NCBI GenBank assembly: GCA_001179505.1
Contig: CDMY01000305.1
Span: forward strand, 11,878-75,877
DNA from: Vitrella brassicaformis
Lineage: Eukaryota; Sar; Vitrellaceae
Direction of reading: 5' to 3'
DNA: 64,000 nucleotides
Made by a program: the position numbers and the translations under genes. Shown in pieces: positions 19,804 to 31,695 of the stretch. The notes beneath the pieces are model-generated. The model was not told the DNA's origin and did no database searches. It saw nothing but the letters and a program-made list of their open reading frames with translations. How positions within the stretch are numbered: position 1 is the first letter of the stretch; each line of letters opens with the position of its first letter.

Positions 19804-22800
19804 ATGATGGAGGCTGCCGGTCCGTCTGCTGACGAAGTGCGCCGCCTGCGCCAGATGTGTATCCACTCTCGCAGCCAGCACGACTCCCTCGTCGAGCCCT
19901 TTCTCGACTCATTCCGAGACGTTCTCTTGCGCATCAGCCTACCCAAGGGCGAGCAACGCCAAGGTCAAGACGATGTCGCCCTCGCAGCCGCCCCCTCCCG
20001 CCCCTCGCCCTATCCCAAACAGTTCCATCGAGATCTCGCGGATGTGACCGACCGCATCATGGCGGCGGATTCCGCGGTGCTTGGTTGGAATTTCAGTATG
20101 CTTCTCGCCCCCCTGCTGGCCCATCTGCAGTCCCAGCGGCTGGTGGACTCTCTTGCCAGACCAGACGGGTGTCTGCCCGGTGACCTGCGTGTGCTGGAGG
20201 GCATCTCGCGGGCTCTCGCGACGCTCATTCGGCGTGCTGGCGTGCTGGGCGCCATCTGTCAGCAGATGGGTGATGAAGGGATGCATCCACACGATGAGGC
20301 GGGTGGTGCGGGGGGTGGTGGTGCCGACCGTCGGCTCAAGATGCTGGGCATAGTGGTGCCTCACGTGGCCCGCTGTCTGGAGAATGCCAGCGTGCAGAAG
20401 GACGAGGTCTGCGTGTTGGCGCTCATCGACCTGGCCGACGCCGTCAACCTCACTCTGGCCGGCTGCCTCAGCTCACTCGGCAAAGCCGAGGCCGACGGCC
20501 TGGTGATGGCGCGAGAGCGGGTGCCTGGTGGTACCACCTCTGCACCACCCCCACCACCACCACCCTCTCCCGTGGCGATTTTCGGCGTGTGGACGGGCAT
20601 CTTCATCTCCCACTCGCTCGCCATCTTCGCCAGCCTCCCGACACGCGCAGTGCGGCTGCAGATCTGTCAGGCGCTGCAACGGATCCCCGCTTTGTTTGAT
20701 GATGGGGGCGCCAGAGGTGGCGGGGAGAATGAGGCGGGGGCAGCAACAGCAGCGCCACGAGGAGCGGCCTACGAGGCGCTGTGCAACCTTTTCCCCTCTG
20801 TGGCCACACATCTGAGCGGCTACCTCCGCTCGGCCGGTCACGTCGAGAGCACCTCCCCACTGGTGGCGGCCGCAAATGCCCTCACCTCATGGATCGATGC
20901 CGTCCTGAGAGACGACCGAGTGCGACCCTTCGCAGCCGATGCGGCAGAGAGGGCGTGTCATGACGGCATGGCTGTCGATGAGCTGAGAGAGGTGATGAGA
21001 GGCTGGGCGGCTTTGGGGAGGAGGGAAGGGGCGGGTGGCGGTGGCGAGGAGGGGGGCAAGACGAGAAAGGAGGACGGCACGCTGCTGCTGGGCCCGGCGT
21101 GGGTCAGAGAGACCTCGGAAAACGTCATGAAGCGAGTGGAGGTGAGATAGGCAGATGGGCGAGCAAGAAACGACATATGAATCCGGTTGTGTCTCCTTTC
21201 ATCCCATGTGTATATATCTCAGTTGATATTCACCCGCCCCCCTCCCTCCGCCGGCGAGAGCCCTCGTCTGCGGCTGGCCCTCACCCAGCTGGCGGCAACA
21301 CTCATGACCAACTGCTCCGTCGCCATGTGCTGCGCCGGCGGCCGCAAGACACCTACGACCACCAACATCGTCGACACGCTCGACTATCTTGTGTCGGCTT
21401 TGGGCGATACTGACGATTGTGTGGTGTCGGAGGCGATGAGGGCGCTTATGGGGGAGGTCGTGAGGGGGAAGATGGAGAGAGAGGTGAGGGGCCGGATGAG
21501 GGCGGCGATCAGGGCGCTGAACGGGGAGGAACTGGCAAGTAAGTGCGGAGGGGGAAGTGTGGCGCCGTGATGTGATGTGTAAGTTGTGTTGTGTCTCTGT
21601 CTGCAGATGAGGTGAAAGTCAAGGCGAAGCTGACCCCTCGGCTGACGCGCGTGCTGGGGTGGGTCAGCGACACAGCTGCCTCATTCATTGTCTTTTGACG
21701 GATGCACCTTGTTGTTTTTACTATCAGGTACGCCCGGCTGGCGCACGACCTCCGCAAGTCGATGAGTGCTGGTGGCTCGATGCCGCTGTCGTCCTCCTCG
21801 GCTCCCTCATTCGACCTCTCAATCGACGCGGAGGTCATCTCCCAGCTGCTGGCTGTCACACAGCTGCACACGCCACCACTCAAGGTAGGCAACAAACACG
21901 GGATGTAGCCATGCAGACAGACAGACAGACAGACAGACACGTGGGGCACTCTCTGTCTGTCCTATGGATGCGCATGCGGTCTTCAGTCGACGCTTCTCGA
22001 CACAACCACGCTCACATCGCTCCCAGCCAAATCGGTGGGCGGGCAATCGATCACAGATAGATGGATCGATCTCGGTGCACCATTCTGGCCGGCCACTGTG
22101 TGCATTCCGCTTTGCTGCTGGGTGTCGCCCCTGTGTGTGGTCATATCAGATATCGGCATCTGAGACATCCGTCGATCTGTTCCCCTACCGGCTGCCAGAA
22201 GACGAAGTGCTGCTGCCCGTCGACCTAGAACAGCAAACTGCGGCCGAATGCTCAGAAAGCACACCAGATGGGGAAGGGAGTTCTTCTCGTGGTGGTGGTG
22301 GTGGTGTGGTGTCGTGTGTGCGGGTGGGTCTGATGGACGAGGGGCAGCCGAGGAAGTGGATCGACAAGGCGCTGAAGCTGCCGCAGGGCGACAGAGAGAC
22401 AATCAGGTGCGAAGCTGTGCCTGCCTGCATAGATGGACGGATGAGTGCTGTCTTATCTATCTGCCCTTGTCTGTCTTTGTCCTATGCTGTCTGTGGTGCA
22501 GTTTGTTGGTCGAAACACTGGAAGCCCTGGTGTCCCATGACGCGCCATCCCTCCTCCTCTCCCTCGTCAGCCATCCCCCCTGCCAGTGGCACACACAGCT
22601 CACCGACACAACCACCGCCAGCAACGACTGGTACCTCCCACAGCACCAGCACCCTCCCGCCCCGCTGCCCCTCTCCCACACGCGCATGCACGCCCGCATG
22701 GCGGCTCTCTACATCCTCACCGTCGCCCTGGACCTGGCGGCCAGGCGGCCGTCGTCATCGCTGCTGCCCCCATGGCTGGTGCGGTGGTGTGCGGACCTGT

Positions 22801-25276
22801 GTGTGTCGACGGAGACCATGCCGCGGGCGCTGGAAGCTTATGGTGGGGGCACTGATGGTGTGTGTGAGGGGAGGCTGTATGGGCTGGTGTGGATGGAGTG
22901 CCTCCGTGCGGCCATGAAGGCCCTGCGCAGGTGTGAAGAGCAAGAGACCGACCAGAGGGGCAGGGGAAAGGGAGCCGTGCATCGACAGGTGAGAGAGAGA
23001 CAGAGTGAGTGTGCCCATGATCAGATCAACCTTTCTCTCGGTGTTGTGTTGTTTGTTCATCGGTCGGCTCGCTCAGGTGAAGCACATTCTCTTCCCCTTG
23101 TTGGAGAGGCTGGGCAGCCACTCGCTCGTCACGTCCACCGCCGCACACGCCACTCTCAACACCCTGGCCCAGCTGCTGCAGACGAGGAGGGATGATGGCA
23201 AGAGCGGCAGCAGCACCGAAGGCGGCGAAGGCATCCCCTGGCTGCTGGAGCACTACGCCGACTACCTCATCGACACCATCCTGCGGCGGATCACTTACAC
23301 ACACCCCGAGGTCAGCACGCACAACAACACAGCCACACGCCACACCACACCACACACAGGCGTGTGTTGCTTGGTGCTTGGTGGGTGCAGCTGTTGTTCG
23401 TGTCAGTGGAGGCCTCTTCGCCGCCCCTGCTGGGCTTCCACGAGCACCAGGGCGGCCACACGGGCACCATCCTGACCTCAATCGTCACCTTCAGCACCCC
23501 GGCACTCGTCCCCTACCTGCTCGACATCGTCACGGCCCTCCTCGACGCGCTGCCCCCAGACGGCCACCACGGCCGCTTCACCACCCCTGTGTGGGTGCTG
23601 CGTGTCTTTGCTGCAATCACACGAATGCTCGCCTCGGCCATCTTCCAACAGAGGCTGGCGCGAAGGACACAGAGGGCGGCAGGGAGAGGACCGCGTCCAG
23701 GCAAGAGAGATGATGAAAGTGCCGTCGGGTACTCCCCCTTGTGCGGCGTGCTGAGTGGCGAGCGGCCTTACTGGACTGAGGAGCGGCGGGTTGACGGCTA
23801 TGATGAGCGGGACCTGAAGGACGACCAGTGGCTGGACGAGGACCCACTCGAAGACCACCAAGACGACAGTGCAGACACGACGGGAGAAGGCGTCCACGAT
23901 CCGAGCAAGGAGCCTCCTGATGCCGCACAGGGAGAGGCTGGTGTGGTGGATTGGGTGTTGGGTGGGAAGGGCAGTGGTGGTTGGTCAGGGCGGCTGGGGG
24001 CTGGTGGTGACGTGTGGGGCGATGGGGTGTATGCCAAGGAGCGGTGGCTCGCCGACGAGATCATGGGCAGGGCCAGACACCACCTCAACAGAGACCCTAG
24101 GCAAGCTACCTAGCAGATCAGCTGAGCGAGGGGGAGAGGATTCATCTGTGTGGGTGGTGTGTTGTGTCTGTCGGGTGTGTGTGTGTGTAGGTTGGTGGCT
24201 CGGTACCTGTCCCACCTGTGTGTGCTGCACGCGACCTCTGTCCTCTCGACGCGCATACGGCAGCTCAAGCCGCGCATCCATGACGTAAGTAAAGTGTGCA
24301 CAAAACAAGACGCTCGCTAGGGGCGGATGACTGATAGGCAGGCAGGCAGCTTGTGGTTCGTTCGACCGGTCGGTCATGTCATGTAGGTGTGGCCATCGTT
24401 GGTGCCGTCATTCCACCTGTCGTCTCCCGTGCCCATCGTGACGGTGGCCTGTCTGCTGCTCAAACACACTGCCCGCATATCGGGCGACTTCCTCAGAATG
24501 AGGTGCGGGTGGGGTGCGTGTCAGTCAGTCAGTGAGGGAGGGAGGGGAGAGGGAGGGGAGTGCCGCCTGTTCTCTCTCTCTGTTTGTGGCCATGCATGAT
24601 TCATTTCGTTCGTCAGGTTTGGCAATGACATCTTGCCTCTGTTGATAAAGCGGCTGGGTGCATCCCCGCCAGCCTCCGAGGAGGACTCCCGGCTGAAGAG
24701 CAACGCCTTCAAGTGAACAAACAAATCACTCACGAGCAAGAAGCGAAGCACACACACGCTCTTTCGTGAATGTTTTTGTCCCTTTCCTTGTGGTGTGGTG
24801 TGTACCTAAACCCATCTGTCTGTCTGTCTTTGTGTGCATCACATCAAACAAACAGGTTTCAGTATGCCAGTTGGGACCTGCTGTCGTTGATCGCCAGAGA
24901 GCCCTCCCTGCTGGCCACGTCCGTCCCCCAAGTCACCCTCACCGCACTCAGCGCCCTCCGCACCCACCCCACGACGGCAGCAGCCATCAAGACACTCATC
25001 CTGCGCCTGTTCGACACACTCGTCGCCACACACGCCGACACCATCGACCTCCTCTGCAACACGGTGCTCGAACCATCGGACCAGGACAGTGACACCGCCG
25101 CTTTCTTGGCTGAGCTCGGGTGGCGGGGGGGGAGTGGGGGCGAGATTGACAGAGAGGCGGTGTGTGGAGTGTTGGGGCGTGTGAGGGAGGAGGAGATGCG
25201 CCTGAGGGCGCGGATACCTCCGTCGATGAGTGGGCAGACGTTCGTCGACTTCTTGAGTAGTGCCCGCAGGCAGTGA
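19804..25276 (+). CDS. TTI1: TELO2-interacting protein 1 homologue (TTT complex)
   Basis: Twelve exons join in phase: 19804-21141, 21223-21538, 21607-21658, 21728-21884, 22150-22406, 22502-22988, 23077-23310, 23391-24100, 24191-24284, 24387-24502, 24617-24712 and 24856-25276, about 1425 residues (human TTI1 is about 1090). The protein is helical throughout, as expected of HEAT/ARM repeats. Family-like segments are EHYADYLIDTILRRI and the C-terminal VWPSLVP, then ISGDFLRMRFGNDILPLLIK, then NAFKFQYASWDLLSLI. TTI1 with TELO2 and TTI2 acts as a co-chaperone for newly made PIKK kinases (mTOR, ATM, ATR). Extra length comes from Gly/Pro/Ala insertions and an acidic loop in exon 8. The intron at 24101 starts with GC, not GT. 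Start: Met-Met at 19804. Confidence 0.85.
21914..21940. repeat. CAGA tetranucleotide repeat in TTI1 intron
   Basis: About six CAGA units. The same family recurs at 13567-13590, 32801-32825, 37373-37393, 43361-43383 and 56797-56824, each within an intron. Confidence 0.85.
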
Positions 25277-25908
25277 GTGACGACAAGAGCAGAGCCGCAG
25301 GCAGCGCAGAGACAGAGAGATGCCAGTGGGGCAGCCAGCGGCTTTGTATGAATGTATGTATGTATGTGTATCTCTGTGCTCGTTTGACCTGCGCCGGCCG
25401 CGCCACACATCAACATGACGGCGAATCTCTTCCAAACACGACGTTCCTTCACACCCCGCTGCTGTCCGATGCAGTCAGTTCCTGGGTGGTGGGTGCAGCG
25501 CTGAATGTGCCCGTCTTCACCCATTTACTGGGATGTCGTCACACCCCGTTGACATGGCGAGCTTCTGTCCGATGCAGTCAGTTCATTCAGCTTCTGGGTG
25601 GTGGGTGCAGCGCTGAATGGGGAGAGAGAATGCGTGTGAGTGATGACCATTCGTCGATGTGACGGGAGATAACATGTGTTTGTTCAGCAGAGAAAGTAGT
25701 TAAGTGTACAAAAACAGTCGGTGGATCGCTGTGCCGTCCGCCATTCCATCCGTCCGTCCATTCCACTCCATTCACAGACCACTTACTCCACTCCACACAC
25801 CTCACTCTCACTCACCCACAGCATAAATCTCTCTCCCACTGTCCACATTATCCATCCATCCATGACCTGCAGCTGCCGGTTTCCTTCCTCCCTCTCCTCG
25901 TCAGTCAG
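25277..25908. other. Convergent spacer with imperfect direct repeat
   Basis: A 632-nt tail-to-tail spacer. It contains an imperfect direct duplication (25450-25507 and 25539-25619), described separately. No coding character. Confidence 0.5.
25450..25619. repeat. Imperfect direct repeat
   Basis: Copy 1 (about 25450-25507) and copy 2 (about 25539-25619) share TCACACCCCG, TGTCCGATGCAGTCAGTTC and CTGGGTGGTGGGTGCAGCGC. Copy 2 has two insertions relative to copy 1. Confidence 0.85.
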
Positions 25909-26515
25909 TCAGTTGCCGTTTTTCTTCTGAATCCACGACGCCACGTGGAAGCCCCACGCGAGCGGCCCGAACCAGCCACCCACAAGGGCTGGGGGTGCGC
26001 CGGGCCCCCATTGCAGGCTGTAGACGAAGATGGCGAAGGCCACGATGGAGAGGGCGCCGAACACCGACGAGGAGATGTTCTGTCCGATGCCCAGCACCTC
26101 AGGGGACGGGATGGTGCCACGGGTGTATGGGAAGCCATCACCCTGAACGACACCCACCACGACACACAAGCAAGGGTTCGGATGTGTTGCTTTGTGTGTG
26201 CTGTTCTTGGCCTCGCATCGCTCACCATGTCGATGGCGGCGTTGCGTGGCCTGTCGATGCCCGTCATATCGTCGTACGCCTTAGACTTCTGCACGTCCTT
26301 ACTCGCTTGCAAAACTGGAGGAACAAGCACAGCACGAGAGTCAGTCAGTCCATCGTTCACCGGCTTCTTGTTGCATCCATCGTCCCACGCAGCTCACCAT
26401 TTCGCGAAGGCCTCATGGTCGCGCTTCGTTCCAAAGGCGTGGGCACGACGAAGGCAGTCGCCAGCTCGGCCAGCAGCAAGCACGCCAGAGTCGCAGTGAC
26501 CGCCTGTTTCATCAT
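25909..26515 (-). CDS. Plastid-targeted small membrane protein
   Basis: Three exons, 26515-26398, 26314-26226 and 26142-25909, join in phase and give 146 residues. The N-terminus is a signal peptide (MMKQAVTATLACLLLAELATA) followed at once by FVVPTPLERSATMRPSRNG, a transit-like stretch rich in Ser/Thr/Arg and starting with Phe. This is the bipartite leader used for secondary red plastids. The mature part begins near ASKDVQKSKAYDDMTGI and has two membrane segments, SSVFGALSIVAFAIFVYSL and a shorter GGWFGPLAWGFHVASW, ending in KKNGN. It resembles small thylakoid or envelope proteins in size, but I could not assign a photosystem subunit. Expected location is a plastid membrane. It shares a 319-nt divergent promoter with the epimerase gene. 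Confidence 0.8.
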
Positions 26516-26834
26516 CGCTGCTTCTGCTGCTGCTTTAGGAAGGGAGGGTGATGGAGCGGCTGCCTTCTGCTCGGTCAAATTGGATCGCGCCAATGAAATG
26601 CGGATGAGCGTAAATAGATAGATCCGAAGGCCGCAGGGCGGCAGTGTCAAGGTGGTAATGCCCAGATGCTGCCGCTACCCATTTGCAACAAGATCAACCC
26701 TTTTCGGGGCCATCTCCGAGCTAAGCTCGCAGGCTTTTCAGCTCGCCCTTGACGGCGAAAGATCTGCTGCATTGTTTGTGGTGGAAAGCACTCGGCGAGG
26801 TTGAGTGTGTATGGATCAGAAGCGGCGCCGCATC
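26516..26834. promoter_or_regulatory. Putative bidirectional promoter
   Basis: A 319-nt spacer between the divergent starts of the plastid protein and glucose-6-phosphate 1-epimerase. Call based on position only. Confidence 0.4.
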
Positions 26835-28226
26835 ATGGCTGAGTACACTCTCGACGACAAGGGCAGCATCGCCTTCAGAATCACAAACGTATGGCAGGGC
26901 AGATAGACGCAGGATGATGAATGATCCTGTTCAAGATGATGAGATCTGTGCGTGTGCTATATATGCAGGGCGTCACTGGGAGTGTCTGCAAGGTGGCGCA
27001 ACTCGGAGCCACTGTGGTAATACAGAGCACTAGCTGTGTGATGACATACATGGGTGGGACTCAATGCGCATACATACACACACAGAAACCCACATGCATG
27101 TGCCCAGGTGTCGTGGCGCGGCAAGGGAGGCGACGAGCGGCTCTTCGTCAGCACCAAGTCCGAGTTCACCAAGGGCAAGGCTGTCAGGGGCGGCATTCCC
27201 ATCTGCTGGCCACAGGTGCGGCGGCAGCAGCACCCATTGTGCGTCGGCTGCCACACTGTTTGTTTGTGTGTGGCTGTGCTGTGTCAGTTTTCCTCGTATG
27301 GCGACTTCCCCAAGCACGGCATTGCTCGCAACAACCTGTGGATAATGAGGGATGTCGAGACGGACGCGTCGGGCGGGTCGGTGACGGCCACCTTCATGCT
27401 CATGGACGACCCTGAGGTGGCCAAGCACGTCCAAGGCATCACACTCGGTCGGTGAGTCACTTCAGTGTGCCACGCAATGCAGCATCAGACAGACACTGCT
27501 GAGGGGTGAGGTGCGTGCACTCATTGGGAGGGGGTGTTGTTGCTCTCTGCGTCAGAGTATCGCGTGACGTTGGACGGTGAGGACAGGCTGATCACGGAAC
27601 TGGTTGCCCGGGGCCACCGCGACACGCCCCTCAAGACCACCGTGTGCCTCCACACCTACTTTGCCGTCGGCGACATCATGCAGACCTCCGTCGTCGGACT
27701 CAAAGGTGACTGACCGACCGACCATTCCACCATCGCACGAGGCGCCACCCCGTGTGTGTGCAGGTGCGGCCTTCTCGGATCAGGTGGCCAAGGAGGAGGC
27801 CGAGCAGGAGTCCGAGGAGCTCACATTCGGCTTCGAGTGCGACCGCATATACCACAACAACGCGACGGAGACGCTGGAGATCCGTGACGCCAAGAACAAG
27901 CGCAAGTTTCTGGTGAGCAAGTCGCCGGAGCTGTCTGACTGGGTGGTGTGGAACCTCTGGAAGGAGAAGGCCCTCCAGATGGCAGACATGGACGACGACG
28001 GATACTCGAAATACGTGAGTGGAGTGCTGCCGGGGATGGGGCAGGGGCAGGGCAGGGCAGGGGTCGTGTCGTCCGTCCATCGTGTGGGTGGGATGTGCTG
28101 TCTTGGTGCGGGGCATGGCATGGACTGCAGGTATGTGTGGAGCCGACGCGGTACAGCCAGCCTGCTGTGATCGAGGCGGGCGGGGAGTTCCGCTGCAGAC
28201 AGACCATCCAGGTGCTGCCCATGTGA
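26835..28226 (+). CDS. Glucose-6-phosphate 1-epimerase (hexose-6-phosphate mutarotase)
   Basis: Seven exons in phase: 26835-26888, 26969-27016, 27108-27215, 27288-27447, 27556-27705, 27764-28014 and 28131-28226, 288 residues, the usual length. Family hallmarks in order: FVSTKSEFTKGKAVRGGIPI followed by CWPQ, then FPKHGIARNNLW with the first catalytic-site His, CLHTYFAVGD with the second His, and near the end VVWNLWKEKA and VCVEP with the catalytic Glu. The enzyme interconverts the alpha and beta anomers of glucose 6-phosphate, feeding glycolysis, the pentose phosphate pathway and storage glucan synthesis. No signal peptide is seen, so it is probably cytosolic. The intron-4 donor is GTCGGT, four bases before a nicer-looking GTGAGT; only the former keeps the frame (ITLEYRVTL). 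Confidence 0.94.
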
Positions 28227-29041
28227 GCTAGCTAGACGGAGGACGGCAAGTGATAGTGACTGTGGAGTGTGGCTGTGGGTGGTTGGTTAGTAGGGGGTGT
28301 TTAGCTGAGTAGGGAGGGGTTTACGTAAGTGTCCATAGGGTTATGCCTTCCTGTGTGTGCCGCACGGGTGGTTTCCTTCTAACTGTCTGCCGTTCGTGTG
28401 CATACGAGATCTGTGGCTGGTCGGGCGAGGTGATTCCTCGACGTGCGTAGGCTGCTGGATGTGATGTGATGTGATGCGTCTGAGTTGAATGTGAATGTGT
28501 CTGCCATGAGATAGATGCACGTGTTTCTTCCCGTCTGCTGCCGCCTCCTGCGCCCCGTCAATTGCTCTGCACGCAATCGCCGGGGCATTCGAGGCGGATG
28601 TGGACAGTGAGGGACACGTGCATTGCGTGCCGAATGGATCTTGGTTGAGACACAGACAGACAGACGGACGGACGGACGGATGGATGTGTGGCGAGATTCA
28701 AGTTGCTTCGTCGGCAACAACACGATTTGACTCTCCGCGCCGGTCTGCCCTTCGGGCATCCCTCGCTGTCATCAACGCCCCACGCATTGGTAGGAACAAG
28801 ACTTATCGACACGCAACACACACGGTCCGTCTCGATCTCAAGACACATGCCAGTGGTCGTGGCTGTCTATCACATCTTTCTTTCCTCACGAAGGAAGCGT
28901 CGATTGACAGAGAAACAGACGAGAAATGCATCCCTCCCTCCAGCCCTACTACCTACCTGTCCGCCACACAACACATCGCATATATCGCCCCACTGCCCAC
29001 CACAGCGCCGAGATCGACCATTGACTGACTGACTGACTCCC
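28227..29041. other. Convergent 3' spacer, nothing seen
   Basis: An 815-nt tail-to-tail spacer. CAGA/GGAC repeats occur near 28657-28685. Short open frames lack coding character. Confidence 0.45.
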
Positions 29042-31491
29042 TCACTCCGCCGCCCATTGCCGCTCCTTATCGTCATACACGACAGCCTTGCCGGCCTCAC
29101 TATCCTCCCCAACTCCCCCGTTGTCTCCCCCCTCCCGCTTATTGCCTCCCTCTCGCCCACCGTGAAGCTTCGTGTCCTTCATCTGTGGGTCAGCATTGAT
29201 CCACTTGGCGACGATTCTGCCCCCCTCCTTGACAGCTATCTTCCCCCCCTCCCTCAGCCACTCGGCCGCTGCATTCGCCCTGCAGTTATGAGGATTGTTC
29301 TTCTCGTCAGCGGCAGGGCCTCTTGCCTTGGGGTCCGTCTGGCGCATTTCGTTCATCGAGATGACGTCGTTGCCGTGTGAGGCGGCTGCAATGAGGTACC
29401 TGGCATGCTCGGCTGCAGAGTCGATGGCCCGCCGTTCGGTGCCATTGGAGGGGAAAGTGGCGTGGGCCGCCAAGACCAGCTGCGAGAGGTGGCTGAGGAT
29501 GTGGTGGGTCCGCTCGGGGGCGTCGACCCGGTGTCTGTCGTTGCACAAGTGCCCCAGGTCGCCAAGGAAGTAGAGGAGCCGTCGGGTGACGGCCACGTCG
29601 CCCCTTCCGTAGTGCCGCAGAGGGTGCATGCAGACGTCCAGCAGGGTAGCAAAGGTGCACGCTGGCATGGCCACACGCAGCCCCCCCTGGCTGTCATAGG
29701 CGAAGATGTGGTTGAGCTGTTTGGCGGCGATGGTCGCGAACAGCACACTCAGGCGGTCGATGGCCTGCACTGCCGAGTGGGGATCGTTCACACCAGGGGA
29801 CAAGGCACGCACAGCCTGCAAACCGACCTCACACCACACCACACAGACATACACAGCCTTAATTGCCTCCCTCCCTAACGGCTCTTTCTTGGCTTGCGCA
29901 CCACGTCTGTGATTTCCCTGATGGAGAAGGACATGTCGTCTCCACCCGTCCTCTCGCCAGCTATCAGCAGCGCACCATTGGCCGCACCCTCGATGCGTGA
30001 CAGCATCTCTGAGTCGATGCTCTCGCGTGTCGCTGGTGGCAACGCTGCGCCCACTGGTGGCGGCTCGTCGACCGATGCTGAGGTGCGGGGCGTCTGGTGA
30101 TTGTCCTGTGACGAAGGAGGCGGGTCGTCAGTGGCCCGCAGCCACACCCACCCCTATACACACACACACACACACGAACATCCGGAGACGCGTCTGTTAG
30201 GCATCTTAAGATACATCCATCTGACTACACACGCGTACCAGGAGAGTGCCCTTGGTGACATGGTCGCCCACTCGGTGCGCCAGCCTCAGCACCAGCTTGT
30301 CGTCCATGTTCGTCAGCTGCCTCGCAAGTGGCATCAGCTCAGCGGCCTGAATGTACCCCGAGCGATCGACACGCAGCCGCTTGGCGCCCACGGGCACCAG
30401 AGGCAGCTCTGATGCGATGGCCTTCATGGGCAGCTCTGCGAAGAGCTGTAGCGAGGGATCGTCGATGCTGTCGTTGCGCCGCACCAGCTTGGTGGAGTCG
30501 TGAAGGACGTCATCAAAGATGGACTCCAGCCGCATCCCACGCGTGAAGTAGTGGATGAAGAATATGAACGTGCCTGCATCACACACATCCACAAACGCCT
30601 TACTCCCTCCCTCCCTCCCTCCCTCTGTCTGTCTCTCTCTCTAACCAAGCACAAGGAAGAGGTAGATGAAGAGCAGGTTGACGGCCAGCTCCGGCACATA
30701 TGGCTCCTCGTCGTCTGTGCTCTGGCCCATTGCGAATTGCACCGAGAAACAGTAGGCGTAGCTGCCCAGAAACACGCTCAGGCAGAACTTGTTGGCGGCC
30801 TTTCTCATGTAGCTGTCGAGCAGACGGGGCGAGTACTGCTGGCTGAAAAGCTGAAGGGCCAGAACTGCACACACACACACACACGCTCACACACACACGC
30901 CGATCAGACGAACATGCAGCGGATGTGAGTCTCTCTCGTTCTCTAACTGCGCGTGTGTGTGTATACCAACCAGTAAGACTGAAAGTGAGTGTGACGATTG
31001 CGATGCATGCAGACGCTATCATGCTAAGAAGTGCCCTGGCCCGCCCCACATCACCCACGACGTACGGCCACCGCCACCGCACATCGTCCTGTCACACATC
31101 ATGATGCACACACCGAGAGAGAGAGAGGCTAGCAGGTGATTGCAATTCATCACAGCATAATCTCCACCCGTATGTATGTATGCGTGTGTCCCCATTACAT
31201 TCTACCTGTTCGTATTGCCACGAGGGGATGGGGATGGAACCGAGAATCAAACCCAGCAAGGCGTTGCAGAACACTGCATTCCAATCAATGCATGCACCAC
31301 AGGAGCGAACAAACAAACGATATCAGATCAGCTGGCGTATCCGTACTGACTGACTCGTTGCTGCTTGGTGTAGATGTAGGAGTGTAGTAGAGTGTAGTAA
31401 CAGTACCCGAGAGGAAGGGGAAGAAGAAAAAGGACCGCTCCAGCCTGCCGTACAGGCTCCGAAACCTCACTGTCAGGGCCGCTGCAACCAT
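29042..31491 (-). CDS. DUF2254 family multi-pass membrane protein
   Basis: Seven exons in phase: 31491-31407, 31273-31206, 31088-30971, 30864-30646, 30573-30239, 30105-29902 and 29815-29042, 600 residues. Diagnostic parts of DUF2254 (predicted membrane protein family, mostly bacterial) occur in order: an N-terminal hydrophobic helix, ARALLSMIASACIAIVTLTF followed by SLTVLALQLFSQQYSPRLL across a splice junction, more hydrophobic helices (FCLSVFLGSYAYCF, LLFIYLFLVLG), then FSIREITDVAVRALSPGVND followed by PHSAVQAIDRLS in the soluble part. About four to five membrane segments are expected. The molecular role of the family is not established. The C-terminal 70 residues are a Gly/Glu/Lys-rich tail absent from the core family. 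A eukaryotic, intron-bearing copy is notable. Confidence 0.88.
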
Positions 31492-31695
31492 CGGGATCGA
31501 GATCTCTGGTGTTCTGCCCTCGACTGCTTCCTTCCCTCCGCTGCGTCCAGGTCACTCCGCCCAGGGGAGGTCCAAACAATCTTGCGATCTCAAAGGTTGC
31601 GAGGACAGTCCTTGAAACCTTCATCGCAGCGGCAGTTTATCGCATCTACAAGCAAGAGCATCATATCGCATCACAGCATACCGCATCGCAGAGAG
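31492..31695. promoter_or_regulatory. Putative bidirectional promoter
   Basis: A 204-nt spacer between the divergent starts at 31491 (minus) and 31696 (plus). The call is based on position. Confidence 0.4.

Noticed and set aside
21914-21940. CRISPR-like array of CAGA units
   Set aside because: Simple tetranucleotide microsatellite without spacers, in a eukaryotic intron.
27448-27457. GTGAGT donor at 27452 in the epimerase gene
   Set aside because: It breaks the frame into exon 5; GTCGGT four bases earlier keeps the conserved TLEYRVTL sequence.
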